A stretch of DNA of 64,000 nt from CAVPHV01 sp963704825 (lineage in GTDB: Bacteria > Actinomycetota > Acidimicrobiia > Spongiisociales > UBA5794), in NCBI GenBank assembly GCA_963704825.1, contig CAVPHV010000006.1, positions 62,001 to 126,000 of the forward strand, in the 5' to 3' direction. The position numbers and the translations under genes were made by a program. Positions 1 through 8,209 of this stretch are shown one piece after another (position 1 is the stretch's first letter; each line of letters opens with the position of its first letter). The notes beneath the pieces were generated by a model, which worked only from the letters and a program-made list of their open reading frames with translations, was not told the DNA's origin and did no database searches.

Positions 1-134
1 CCGAAGCGTCCGTCGGCGGGCAATAAGTCGGGCGGGAGTTGGATGCGAGGGAGATTTGTCACGGCGGTCACCTGGGTAGGGTGCTGGTTTCGAGAACCGA
101 ATCGATCGGCCCTGATTCAGGAGAGTAGTAAGCC

Positions 135-1343
135 ATGGACGAGGCAACGGGATCCGGCATTTCGAGGCGTGCCGCCGGCGTGGAGGAATCCGCGACGCTG
201 GCTATCGACTCAAAGGCGAAACAACTGCGCGCCGGCGGCGAACATGTGATCGGGTACGGCGCCGGTGAGCCGGACTTTCCGACGCCCGAGCCCATCGTGG
301 CCGCGGCCGTTGCCGCAGCCCAGGATGTGGCGAACCACCGCTACACGCCGGCCGCCGGCTTGCCCGACTTGAGGGCCGCGATTGCAGTCAAGACGGCACG
401 TGACAGCGGATACGTCGTGGATCCGTCCCAGGTGGTGGTCACCAACGGCGGCAAGCATGCCGTCTACGCGACCTGCCAAGTCCTGCTGGATCCCGGCGAC
501 GAAGTCTTGTTGCCGGCTCCTTTCTGGGTCACCTACCCGGAAGCGATCAGCCTCGCCGGTGGAGTCACCGTTCCGATTCCCTCAGACGTCGGCGACGGAT
601 TCCGGGTCTCGGTCGAGCGTCTCGAGGCGGCCAGGACACCGCGGACCAAATTGCTGATCTTCGTGTCGCCCTCCAACCCAACCGGCGCCGTCTACCCCGA
701 GGAGGAGACTCGGGCCATCGGCGAGTGGGCGGCACGTCACGGCATCTGGGTCATGACCGACGAGATCTACGAGCATCTCACCTACGGCGACGCCACGTTC
801 TCGTCTCTGCCGGTGGTCGCCCCAGAGGCCGCGGAGCGCACCGTTGTCGTCAACGGCGTCGCCAAGACGTACGCCATGACAGGGTGGAGGGTCGGTTGGA
901 TGATCGGCTCCGGCGAGGTTGCCAAGGCGGCCACCCGGATGCAGTCACACATGACGTCAAACGTCTCGAATGTCGCCCAGCGGGCGGCGTTGGCGGCCGT
1001 CAGTGGTCCGCTCGACGCAGTCGACGAGATGCGGGCGGCCTTCGATCGTCGTCGCCGGCTCATGTACAGCATGCTCAATGCCACTCCCGGCATCACGTGT
1101 CTCGAGCCCGAGGGAGCCTTCTACGCGTTCCCCGAGATGGTCGGCTTGCTCAACCGTGATCTCGGGGGTCGAACCGCGACAACGACGATGGAGCTCGCGG
1201 CGCTGCTATTGGACGAGATCCGGATCGCGATTGTGCCCGGTGAGGCGTTTGGTGCACCCGGCTACGCCAGGTTCTCGTTCGCCCTCGGCGACGACAACCT
1301 GCGGGAGGGATTGGAGCGCCTCCAAGGTTTGGTGGCCGGCTAG
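135..1343 (+). CDS. aspC: Class I PLP-dependent aminotransferase, aspartate aminotransferase type
   Basis: This 402-residue protein has the full fold-type I layout of bacterial aspartate aminotransferases. Visible motifs are YGAGEPDF near the N-terminus, the SPSNPTGAVY loop, the TDEIYEHLTY strand, and the Schiff-base lysine K244 in GVAKTYAMTGWRVGW. The C-terminal YARFSFA carries the arginine expected to bind the substrate carboxylate. It should transfer the amino group between aspartate and 2-oxoglutarate, though related aromatic or prephenate aminotransferases share these motifs. The ATG at 135 follows AGGAG at 119-123. Its stop codon shares a CTAG palindrome with the stop of the convergent gene. 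Confidence 0.88.
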   Translation: MDEATGSGISRRAAGVEESATLAIDSKAKQLRAGGEHVIGYGAGEPDFPTPEPIVAAAVAAAQDVANHRYTPAAGLPDLRAAIAVKTARDSGYVVDPSQVVVTNGGKHAVYATCQVLLDPGDEVLLPAPFWVTYPEAISLAGGVTVPIPSDVGDGFRVSVERLEAARTPRTKLLIFVSPSNPTGAVYPEEETRAIGEWAARHGIWVMTDEIYEHLTYGDATFSSLPVVAPEAAERTVVVNGVAKTYAMTGWRVGWMIGSGEVAKAATRMQSHMTSNVSNVAQRAALAAVSGPLDAVDEMRAAFDRRRRLMYSMLNATPGITCLEPEGAFYAFPEMVGLLNRDLGGRTATTTMELAALLLDEIRIAIVPGEAFGAPGYARFSFALGDDNLREGLERLQGLVAG

Positions 1344-2536
1344 CGCAGCTCTTCCATCTCGTCGGCGACCTTGTTCCAGGCGGCGCTGTTGGGGTCGATC
1401 AGGACGAAGTGGTCGGCGTCCTCGAGCTCGTGGTAGACGACGGCATCTCCGGCGTCCGCAGCTCTCCCGGCATAGTCCCTGCTCGAGGCGACTGGGATGC
1501 GGTCGTCGATGTCGCCGTGGACGATCAGTTGGCGGACGCCGCACGGGAGGAGTTCGGCAGGGGAGCTCGTGGCGTACCGTTCCGGCGCTGCCTCAGGGCT
1601 CGACCCGAGGAACTCAGCCACCGCGCCGCTACCCAGGCCGGCTCGATAGCCGGCTGCCAGGTCCGCCACCGGTGCCAAGCCAACCGCGGTGCGCACCCGC
1701 ACCTGGGGAACGGCACCGGGCGCCTCGAGAGGAAGCGAGCTGCGGGCTGCGGCCCACAGGGCGAGGTGCCCGCCGGCTGAGTGTCCCACGGTGGCTACCG
1801 CGTCGACATCGAGGCGGAAGTCGGCAGCCAGGGGGGCGAGGGCGTCGATGGCGGCGGCTACGTCCTCGAGCGTGTTGGGCCAGCCGCCATCTTTGCCAAG
1901 GCGGCGATACTCGACATTCCAGGTTGCCCATCCCCGCCGGGAGAGATCAACGGAGATGCCATCCATCAGGTCCCGCGTCCACACGTTCCGCCAGAAACCG
2001 CCGTGGAGCATCACCGCGACCGGAAAGGGCCCGTCTCCGGCGGGTACGCGCAGATCGGCTACCTGGTCGGGCCCGTCGCCATATGAGAGCGTGAGGGGCT
2101 CCCAAGTGTGGCGCCAATGGAGGTGGTGCAACGCTGCTCGGTAGCCTTCGAGGCCCCGGCCGACGATGGCGTAGACACAAGCCGGAGCCGTCACGGAGGT
2201 CCGGCGCCACGGCTCGCGTTCGGTGATGTTCGAGATGTGGACTTCGACTGCGGGGGTGTCGACTGCGCTCAGGGCGTCATGGATGGCGTAGCTGTAGTGG
2301 GTGAAGGCCCCGGGGTTGATGATGATGCCGTCTCGGTCGGCAGCCGCAGCGTGGATCCGATCGATGAGAGCGCCTTCGTGGTTGGACTGGAACGTGTCGA
2401 CGTCGATACCGAGCTGAGCACCCCAATCCCGAATGTCGGACTCGAGCATGGAGAGCGTCGTTGATCCGTAGATGTCGGGTTCGCGGGTTCCCAACAGGTT
2501 CAGATTTGGGCCGTTGATGACCAGGATGTGTTCCAT
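1340..2536 (-). CDS. aroQ: Fusion of type II 3-dehydroquinate dehydratase and alpha/beta hydrolase
   Basis: The 398-residue product joins two enzymes. Residues 1-142 are a complete type II dehydroquinase (normally a free protein of about 145 residues) with NGPNLNLLG, R18, Y23, the NPGAFTHYS loop and the EVHISN histidine. This half should dehydrate 3-dehydroquinate in the shikimate pathway. From about residue 145 an alpha/beta hydrolase follows, with oxyanion motif HGGFW, nucleophile S253 in GHSAGGH, D344 in DIDDRIP and H376 in DADHF. HGGxW recalls kynurenine formamidases and BD-FAE esterases; its substrate is unknown. No frameshift or second start separates the halves. It lies 9 nt downstream of the lipoate-ligase-like gene, probably in one operon. 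Confidence 0.85.
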   Translation of the reverse strand: MEHILVINGPNLNLLGTREPDIYGSTTLSMLESDIRDWGAQLGIDVDTFQSNHEGALIDRIHAAAADRDGIIINPGAFTHYSYAIHDALSAVDTPAVEVHISNITEREPWRRTSVTAPACVYAIVGRGLEGYRAALHHLHWRHTWEPLTLSYGDGPDQVADLRVPAGDGPFPVAVMLHGGFWRNVWTRDLMDGISVDLSRRGWATWNVEYRRLGKDGGWPNTLEDVAAAIDALAPLAADFRLDVDAVATVGHSAGGHLALWAAARSSLPLEAPGAVPQVRVRTAVGLAPVADLAAGYRAGLGSGAVAEFLGSSPEAAPERYATSSPAELLPCGVRQLIVHGDIDDRIPVASSRDYAGRAADAGDAVVYHELEDADHFVLIDPNSAAWNKVADEMEELR

Positions 2537-2545
2537 GGCCGTACG

Positions 2546-3319
2546 CTACCCGGAGCCGGCACGGGTGGGCGAGATGTGCTCGGGAGCCAGGCGCCGCCCG
2601 AGGGCGAGGGTTTCGGGCTGGAACGAAGACGGTACGACCACACGGGAGGTCGCCAGCCTCGCCCCGACTGCGTTGACGACGTGACGCAGCGTGACGTCGG
2701 GGTTGGCGTCCTGGATGGCTCCTGCGGTGCTGGGGTTCCACGGCAGGTCGAGTTCCCGGTAGACGGGTTCGAGGACTCGACGTATGAGCGAACCACCGGC
2801 GATCACGATGACACCTCCGATATGGGCGGCGTTGCGGGCCAGTCGCTGCCCGACTCCCATCACCTTGATGGTCCCGCCGATGTTGATGCTGTACTCCCCC
2901 GGGCAGTACTCACCTGCGATCTCCCCGATGTGTCCCGTGATTTCGAGGTCGGCGAGGGCCTCGACGAGGAGTTGGGCGAGCGTGCGGAAGCGCTCATGAA
3001 TGCCGCGACGGGGATCCTCTTCGGGGATGGTCCAACTGAACGAAAGGGTTCCCTCATGGAACACAGCTGCCCGGCCACCGGCGAGTCGTTCCACTGCTTC
3101 AAAGCCGGCTCGTCGCGCCGCGGCGACGGCGGCGGGATACCCGGCGGCGATCGCGTCACGTTTGCCGAAGGCGACGACCCGGCCAGTTTGGTTGAGACGG
3201 AAGGTCTCGGGGATCTCGCCGTCGGAGGCACGCAGAAGCAGGGCTCTCGAGAGGGCAATGTCGAGACCGGGGTCGGCGGGAAACCCTGCGGTGATGAGGC
3301 GGAGCGGCGTGTCGGTCAC
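2546..3319 (-). CDS. Biotin/lipoate protein ligase (LplA/LipB) family protein
   Basis: The 257-residue protein shows the signature of the lipoate/octanoate ligase fold: RLAGGRAAVFHEGTLSFSW around residues 80-97, then GEYCPGEYSINIGG and IKVMGVGQR, where the lysine is the expected acyl-adenylate-binding residue. It should attach lipoate or octanoate to lipoyl domains, or move the acyl group between carriers. The E2 subunit near 52 kb carries such a domain, but that link is inference. The gene is the promoter-proximal member of a two-gene minus-strand operon with the aroQ fusion. Which subfamily it belongs to (LplA, LipM or LipL) cannot be decided by eye. Confidence 0.8.
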   Translation of the reverse strand: MTDTPLRLITAGFPADPGLDIALSRALLLRASDGEIPETFRLNQTGRVVAFGKRDAIAAGYPAAVAAARRAGFEAVERLAGGRAAVFHEGTLSFSWTIPEEDPRRGIHERFRTLAQLLVEALADLEITGHIGEIAGEYCPGEYSINIGGTIKVMGVGQRLARNAAHIGGVIVIAGGSLIRRVLEPVYRELDLPWNPSTAGAIQDANPDVTLRHVVNAVGARLATSRVVVPSSFQPETLALGRRLAPEHISPTRAGSG

Positions 3320-3454
3320 GGCCGGGATCGTAACCGCGGATCACAATTGGCGGCCGGCGGGACGCCGCTCGGTGTCGCCAGCCGTATGGGTCGGGGTATT
3401 CTCGTCGGTGACGAACGCCAGGAACCGGTTGCCGACGCCCGGAGTTGTATCGAC

Positions 3455-4135
3455 GTGAAGCAAAGCGTGCTGTTGCTCGTGCTCATGGCCTTGGTCATGC
3501 CCGTCGCGGCCGGCTGCGGCGAAAACGGCCTCCTCGACGGCGTCGGGACCCGTACCCAGGGAGCGGTGATTGGCACCACGACGACCACGGAGTTCGTGCT
3601 GGTCGATGATGTCGACGTCGCACCTCGGGGAACGGTTGCGGCCAACTCGGTGTTGTGGCTCAACGACGGTCTCGAAGGCGAAGTGGACGGAAGCCAGACC
3701 GAGGTCATCGCCCGAGTGTTCAACCGGGGCAAAGGCAACAGGTTCGTTCAATCCAGTCGGGTCGAGATGGCGTTGGTGCTGCCGGGAATTGAGTTCCCCA
3801 GGGTCGTGCCTCGTGGCGTGACATGGATTACGAGCCAATTGGTCTACGACACTGCTTCGGGAACCATCGACGCCGGGACGTCGGCCGCTTTCGGGTTGTG
3901 GGAAGTGGAGCCCTACACGGTCGAAGAGGGGAGGATCGGAGTGCTGAGAGTTGGGAACGCCCCCGAGGACAGACTCCTCGAAATCAGGGCTGAGGTGGTC
4001 GCCGACGGCCTCTCGCTCACCTGGGATGACTTCGACTACCGCTATGAACTGTTCTGCCGCGAGTCGCTGCCGGAGGACCTCTGTTGGAAGATGGCTGAGT
4101 CGTCGACCCCTCTGGTCGCCATCAATCGCTCTTGA
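3455..4135 (+). CDS. Predicted lipoprotein of unknown function
   Basis: I chose the GTG at 3455 because it opens a clean lipoprotein signal: two residues later a hydrophobic stretch LLLVLMALVMP ends in the lipobox VAAGC, so Cys20 or close by would be lipidated. The reading frame runs open further upstream, but that part has the composition of antisense to the ligase gene. The mature part of about 205 residues starts with a Thr-rich linker, then a beta-rich region (VLWLNDGLEGEVDG, MALVLPGIEF) and ends with a Cys pair region FCRESLPEDLC. I do not recognise the family. It is probably anchored outside the membrane. Confidence 0.7.
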   Translation: MKQSVLLLVLMALVMPVAAGCGENGLLDGVGTRTQGAVIGTTTTTEFVLVDDVDVAPRGTVAANSVLWLNDGLEGEVDGSQTEVIARVFNRGKGNRFVQSSRVEMALVLPGIEFPRVVPRGVTWITSQLVYDTASGTIDAGTSAAFGLWEVEPYTVEEGRIGVLRVGNAPEDRLLEIRAEVVADGLSLTWDDFDYRYELFCRESLPEDLCWKMAESSTPLVAINRS

Positions 4136-4189
4136 GTCCCTTATCTCAGGAACGTCCCTATCGTCGGGGGCCCGACCTGAGAGATCCAG

Positions 4190-5182
4190 TTGAGCACCAC
4201 CGTCCGTTCGGCTCTCGCCGTTGTCCTCCTGGGCTTGCTGAGCCTGTCGATCATCTCCGGCGTGGTCACCTGGTGGGCTGATGACACGCTCTACGAACCC
4301 GACATCATGATTGCGGCGTTCGGCGACCTTCCCGATGACCCAGAACGGGCAGAAGCGCTCGGTGTTTGGATCGCCGAGGAGGCCATCAGCGGGCTGGCGG
4401 TGGAGGAACGGATCGAAGCGGCATTGCCGTTTGGGCTGTCGCTACTCGCCGGGCCGGTCACCGATCGGGTCGAAGGCGCCGTGTCGATTGCCACGAGCGA
4501 GTTGGTGCAGACGGAGTTCTTTGCCGACATTTGGGATGCGGCCCTGCCGGCGGCGCACGAGGCGTTCGTGCAGGCGCTCAACGATTCCGGCGATGGCGTC
4601 CTGAGCGCCGACGGGGGCGTTGTATCCGTCGACGTGTCTCGTGCCATCATCGCCACGTACGAGGAGGTGGCCGACGCCCTCCCGGAGATCTCGGGCGACG
4701 GCCTGCTGGCACGCGTCACCGGGTTGCAGCCCGGAGACATCAAGGGAGCCCTCGGCAATCTGCTCGTCTCGAACCTCCCCGACGACCTCGGTTCATTTGT
4801 GCTCATCGAGTCTGTGGCCCTGGCGTCGATCCAGGAGTGGAGCGCCCAGTTGGGTCAACTGTTCTGGCTCTCGATCATCGCGGCCGTCACTGCCGGAATT
4901 GGTGCCGTCGCGATCTCCCGGACCCGGCGGACCGTCATCGCCCTTGGAGTGGTCGCGGTCGGCGCTTTCCTGGTCGGCTTCATCGCCATCTCCGGTATCG
5001 AGCAGGCGATCATCAATGCACTTGCCGACATTCCATTCAGCTCCGGCGGGTCTGCCTTTGACGCCTGGCTCGACGGGTGGGTGCTCTTCCTGCTGGTTTC
5101 GACTGCCACCGCAATCGGCATTGGGGTGACCGGCGCAGTTCTGTCACACCGCGAGCCTGCGGCGAGCGACGAGACGCTCTGA
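4190..5182 (+). CDS. Predicted integral membrane protein, unknown function
   Basis: A 330-residue protein starting at TTG 4190, 54 nt after the lipoprotein gene. Residues 8-28 form one membrane segment or signal anchor. A soluble, acidic extracytoplasmic region of about 180 residues follows, and then three closely spaced membrane segments (FWLSIIAAVTAGIGAVAI, VIALGVVAVGAFLVGFIAI and WVLFLLVSTATAIGIGVTGAVL). The layout resembles actinobacterial sensor-less membrane proteins but no family motif is recognised. The start codon has only a weak GAGAG upstream, so the exact N-terminus is uncertain. Confidence 0.65.
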   Translation: MSTTVRSALAVVLLGLLSLSIISGVVTWWADDTLYEPDIMIAAFGDLPDDPERAEALGVWIAEEAISGLAVEERIEAALPFGLSLLAGPVTDRVEGAVSIATSELVQTEFFADIWDAALPAAHEAFVQALNDSGDGVLSADGGVVSVDVSRAIIATYEEVADALPEISGDGLLARVTGLQPGDIKGALGNLLVSNLPDDLGSFVLIESVALASIQEWSAQLGQLFWLSIIAAVTAGIGAVAISRTRRTVIALGVVAVGAFLVGFIAISGIEQAIINALADIPFSSGGSAFDAWLDGWVLFLLVSTATAIGIGVTGAVLSHREPAASDETL

Positions 5183-5378
5183 GCCGGATCCAGGGTGCGG
5201 GCGAGCCCAACCAGAAGGGCCCCAACGACAACCCTGCAAGACACACGAAGGGTGCTCATAGGTACTCCTTCCCAACGCTCCCACCATGCCTCAGCACGGC
5301 CGCAAAAGACATAGGGGACAACCCCCAATCGCTACCAGAATGGCCCTCAACCAAGACCCACCACATCACTGATCCGCT
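5183..5378. other. Intergenic region with a stray start signal on the minus strand
   Basis: Between two convergent genes. On the minus strand an AAGGAG lies 6 nt before an ATG at 5259 and opens a frame that begins MSTLRVSCRVVVGALLVGLA. The frame then runs into antisense of the upstream membrane-protein gene and loses coding character. It may be the remnant of a lost lipoprotein or membrane-protein gene. Nothing else was recognised. Confidence 0.35.
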
Positions 5379-5795
5379 CTAGTCGTTGACGATCACGGTG
5401 ATGTCGAGCGAGTTGACCGGTTGACCTTCCGGCTCGCCACGGGGTACGAACTCGAACCGCATCTGCGTAGTGCCCGCCGCGGTGGGCTCGAAGGTGTAGA
5501 TCACGTATCGCGAGTATCCACCGACGAACTCGTCTTCGTCTTCGGACCGTGTTCCCCGATCCTCAGACACCAAGGTCAGGTTCCCCGACTCGGTCACAAC
5601 CCACGCATACGTGTCCGGGTCGTTCGTGACCGACCGGTCACTGCCGAGCTCCACTTCGAGCTTCTGGTCGGTTGCCATCTCCACCGGTCGACAATCGATG
5701 CAGTCCGGCAACCGCACGACATCACTGCACGCGCCGAGGAAAACCGATGCAGCAATGAGTGCAACACAGAACACAGAAACCGCTTCTCTGGGCAC
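5379..5795 (-). CDS. Chagasin-like (Inhibitor_I42 type) lipoprotein
   Basis: The GTG at 5795 is chosen because it is preceded by an excellent AGGAGG with ideal spacing; the frame extends upstream without such a signal. The 138-residue product begins with a lipoprotein signal ending in FLGAC. The mature domain resembles chagasin-type cysteine peptidase inhibitors: NDPDTYAW matches the NPTTGxxW loop, GGYSRYVIYTFEPTAAG matches the glycine loop and following strand, and FVPRGEP sits where the RPW loop is expected. The RPW motif itself is not conserved, so inhibitory activity is not certain. It would be anchored on the cell surface. Confidence 0.7.
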   Translation of the reverse strand: MPREAVSVFCVALIAASVFLGACSDVVRLPDCIDCRPVEMATDQKLEVELGSDRSVTNDPDTYAWVVTESGNLTLVSEDRGTRSEDEDEFVGGYSRYVIYTFEPTAAGTTQMRFEFVPRGEPEGQPVNSLDITVIVND

Positions 5796-6089
5796 TTCCA
5801 ACCTCCTGAGAAGCCTCCCGAAACCATCATCGACCCAGACCAACCAGTTCACCAGAGACCATCGGCCCACTCACATCACACGCGGTATGCACCAGAGCGC
5901 CCCCGGTGTCAGCCGCCAGCTCGATATCGGCCCACTCGTTGTACTCGTCCCGGGGCGGCGAGGTAATCGCTCGCGAAACCGGCTGCGCTCCACGGCTCAG
6001 TAGCCTGGTGACGGGTTCGCGAGCGCCTTGACCGCGACAAACCGCAGAAGCCTCTCACCGCAGGCTGACCGGCGCCTGACCAAGGCCAA

Positions 6090-6125
6090 GGGTTGGTGAC
6101 CCTTTGAACACCAACCCTGTGTTCA
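6090..6125 (+). promoter_or_regulatory. Overlapping alternative hairpins, attenuator-like
   Basis: GGGTTGGTG at 6090-6098 pairs perfectly with CACCAACCC at 6109-6117. TGAACAC at 6105-6111 pairs perfectly with GTGTTCA at 6119-6125. The two stems share bases 6109-6111 and the second starts in the loop of the first, so an RNA could form only one at a time. They lie 120 nt before the ABC transporter start. Confidence 0.4.
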
Positions 6126-6131
6126 GCCCGT

Positions 6132-6158
6132 TTCTCGCGGTTCTCGCGGTTCTGGCGG
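6132..6158 (+). repeat. Three tandem 9-nt repeats
   Basis: Two exact copies of TTCTCGCGG are followed by TTCTGGCGG. They lie in the leader of the ABC transporter, immediately after the alternative hairpins. The function is unknown; the unit is too short and contiguous to be CRISPR. Confidence 0.6.
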
Positions 6159-6241
6159 TTGCTCCCCGTTGCATCATGATCATCGGTATCCTTTGTGCCC
6201 CAGGGGGTTTCAGGAGTTTCCCCAGGTAGGAGTGATTTCTC

Positions 6242-8137
6242 ATTTTCCACTCAGGCGGCTGGTGGAGCTACGTCCGCTACGACGAGGAGCAGGATCGACC
6301 CAAGCTCGATCGGGCCCTGCTCCGGCGCGTCGTCGGGTACGGCGCTCCCTACAAGAAAGAGATCGTGGTGGTGCTCGTCACCATCGTTGCGATCACGCTC
6401 CTGTCGGCTATTCCGCCGCTGTTGATCAGGCGGCTGATCGATGTAGCGATCCCTTCCGAGGACGTCGGCATGGTGACGTTGCTCGGGCTGGGGATGGTGG
6501 CGATCCCGATCCTCACCGGTGGCCTCGGTGTCTTGCAGCGGTGGGCCTCGGCCGCCACCGGAGAGGGCATCATCTTCGATCTCCGCTGCCAGCTCTATGG
6601 CCACCTGCAACGGATGTCGCTCGGATTCTTCACGGCCACCCGCACCGGCGAGCTGATGAGCCGGCTCAACAACGACGTGGTCGGCGCCCAGCAGGCGGTG
6701 ACCGGGACGTTCATCTCACTGGCGGCCAACTCACTGTCCGTCGTAGTGACGCTGTTCTTCATGTTCGGCATCGAATGGCGGCTCACGCTGCTGGCCGTTG
6801 CCATCCTCCCCGGGTTCATCTTCGCTTCCCGGCGGGTCGGCAAGATGCTGCGGGCGGTGCGCCGAGATCAGATGGAATACAACGCCCGGATGAACGCTCA
6901 GATGCAGGAGACCCTCAGCGTGTCCGGAGCGCTGCTGGTGAAACTGTTCGGCCGGACCAACTCGGAGGACGCCGAGTTCGCCGATCGTGCCGCGAAGGTC
7001 CGGGACCTCGGGGTTCGGCAAGCGACGATCGGGCGCTGGTTCTTCATGGCGCTCGGCGTGATGAGCGCCCTCGGGACGGCGATTGTGTTTTGGGTTGGTG
7101 GCGTGATGGTCATCAACGGCGGCTTGAGCGTCGGCAGTGTCGTCGCGATGTCGTTCTACCTAGCCAGTCTCTATGGGCCGCTGTCAGGACTCTCGAACGC
7201 CAGGGTTGAATTCGCCACGTCGTTGGTATCATTCGAGCGGGTGTTCGAGGTGCTCGATCTGCCGCTCGAGGTGCCGGAACCGGCCCACCCGGCTTCGATG
7301 AACGGGGCGCGTGGCGCCGTCGAGTTCGACGACGTCTGGTTCTCATACGGTGAGGGAGGCTCCGACGGGCTCGAATCCGTCCGCCGGTTCAGCTGGATGG
7401 GGGTCACCGAAGGCGAAGACACCGGCCAGCGGCAGGTGGTCGACGACTGGGCGCTGCGCGGCATCTCATTCCGGGTCAACCCCGGGGAGCTGGTGGCGCT
7501 GGTCGGCCCCAGCGGCGCAGGCAAGACCACGACGACCTATCTCGTGCCGAGGCTCTACGACGTCACCAAGGGCGCCGTGCGCATCGACGACCAGGACGTG
7601 CGCGACGTCAGCCTCACCGCCCTGGCCGACACGATTGGGGTGGTGACTCAGGAGTCCTACCTGTTCCATGACACGATCGCCGCCAACCTCAGGTACGCCA
7701 AGCCGGACGCGACAGCCGACGAAATCCGGGCCGCCGCTGAAGCCGCCAACATCGCCGACTTCATCGCGACGCTGCCACTCGGTTACGAGACTGTGGTCGG
7801 CGAGCGTGGCTACCGGCTCTCAGGCGGAGAGAAGCAGCGCATCGCGCTGGCCCGCGTCATCCTCAAGGACCCCCGCATTCTCATCCTCGACGAAGCCACC
7901 TCACACCTCGATGCCCACAACGAAGCGCTGATCCAGGACGCGCTCGAGCGGGTGATGCAGGAGCGCACCTCATTGGTCATCGCTCACCGTCTCTCGACCA
8001 TCCTTTCGGCAGACCGTATCTTCGTGATCGACAATGGAACCCTGCAGGAGAGCGGGACCCACGACGAATTGCTCGCGATGGATGGCCTGTACGCCAGCCT
8101 CTACCAAACCCAGTTCACCAAGGCGGAGTCCTTCTGA
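6242..8137 (+). CDS. ABC exporter, fused permease and ATPase (MsbA/MdlB type)
   Basis: This is a half-transporter with an N-terminal six-helix permease and a C-terminal ATPase domain. Walker A is GPSGAGKT (residues 422-429), the signature LSGGE begins at 526, and Walker B LILDEA has D550-E551. The reading frame holds the family's conserved N-terminus (GGWWSYVRYDEEQ, then RRVVGYGAPYKKE) upstream of the first usual start, the GTG at 6365. The only plausible start that keeps it is an ATT at 6242, 9 nt after GTAGGAG; a stop lies at 6233. A 30-residue insertion before Walker A is family-typical for actinobacterial members. Substrate unknown. Confidence 0.85.
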   Translation: MFHSGGWWSYVRYDEEQDRPKLDRALLRRVVGYGAPYKKEIVVVLVTIVAITLLSAIPPLLIRRLIDVAIPSEDVGMVTLLGLGMVAIPILTGGLGVLQRWASAATGEGIIFDLRCQLYGHLQRMSLGFFTATRTGELMSRLNNDVVGAQQAVTGTFISLAANSLSVVVTLFFMFGIEWRLTLLAVAILPGFIFASRRVGKMLRAVRRDQMEYNARMNAQMQETLSVSGALLVKLFGRTNSEDAEFADRAAKVRDLGVRQATIGRWFFMALGVMSALGTAIVFWVGGVMVINGGLSVGSVVAMSFYLASLYGPLSGLSNARVEFATSLVSFERVFEVLDLPLEVPEPAHPASMNGARGAVEFDDVWFSYGEGGSDGLESVRRFSWMGVTEGEDTGQRQVVDDWALRGISFRVNPGELVALVGPSGAGKTTTTYLVPRLYDVTKGAVRIDDQDVRDVSLTALADTIGVVTQESYLFHDTIAANLRYAKPDATADEIRAAAEAANIADFIATLPLGYETVVGERGYRLSGGEKQRIALARVILKDPRILILDEATSHLDAHNEALIQDALERVMQERTSLVIAHRLSTILSADRIFVIDNGTLQESGTHDELLAMDGLYASLYQTQFTKAESF

Positions 8138-8209
8138 CACGGAGGGTTGGTCATCGCACAATCCGGCTCGGACGGTACGCTGGCGCCACACCCGGAGAGG
8201 AGTACCCAG

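Larger units (their letters stand above)
5871..6241. other. Long leader/intergenic region with several inverted repeats
   Basis: This 370-nt stretch has no convincing gene. It holds a 9-bp inverted repeat at 5969-5977/6016-6024 (GCTCGCGAA), two mutually exclusive hairpins at 6090-6125 (separate entry), and three tandem copies of a 9-mer, TTCTCGCGG twice and TTCTGGCGG once, at 6132-6158. A GTAGGAG ribosome binding site stands just before the ABC transporter start. The arrangement suggests a regulated leader for the transporter. Confidence 0.5.

Noticed and set aside
2528..3454. Upstream extension of the lipoprotein frame
   Set aside because: It is antisense to the lipoate-ligase-like gene and has no signal peptide; the GTG at 3455 opens a proper lipoprotein signal.
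6132..6158. Tandem 9-mers considered as a CRISPR or minisatellite array
   Set aside because: Repeats are contiguous without spacers and only three copies exist, so CRISPR is excluded. Kept only as a short tandem repeat.
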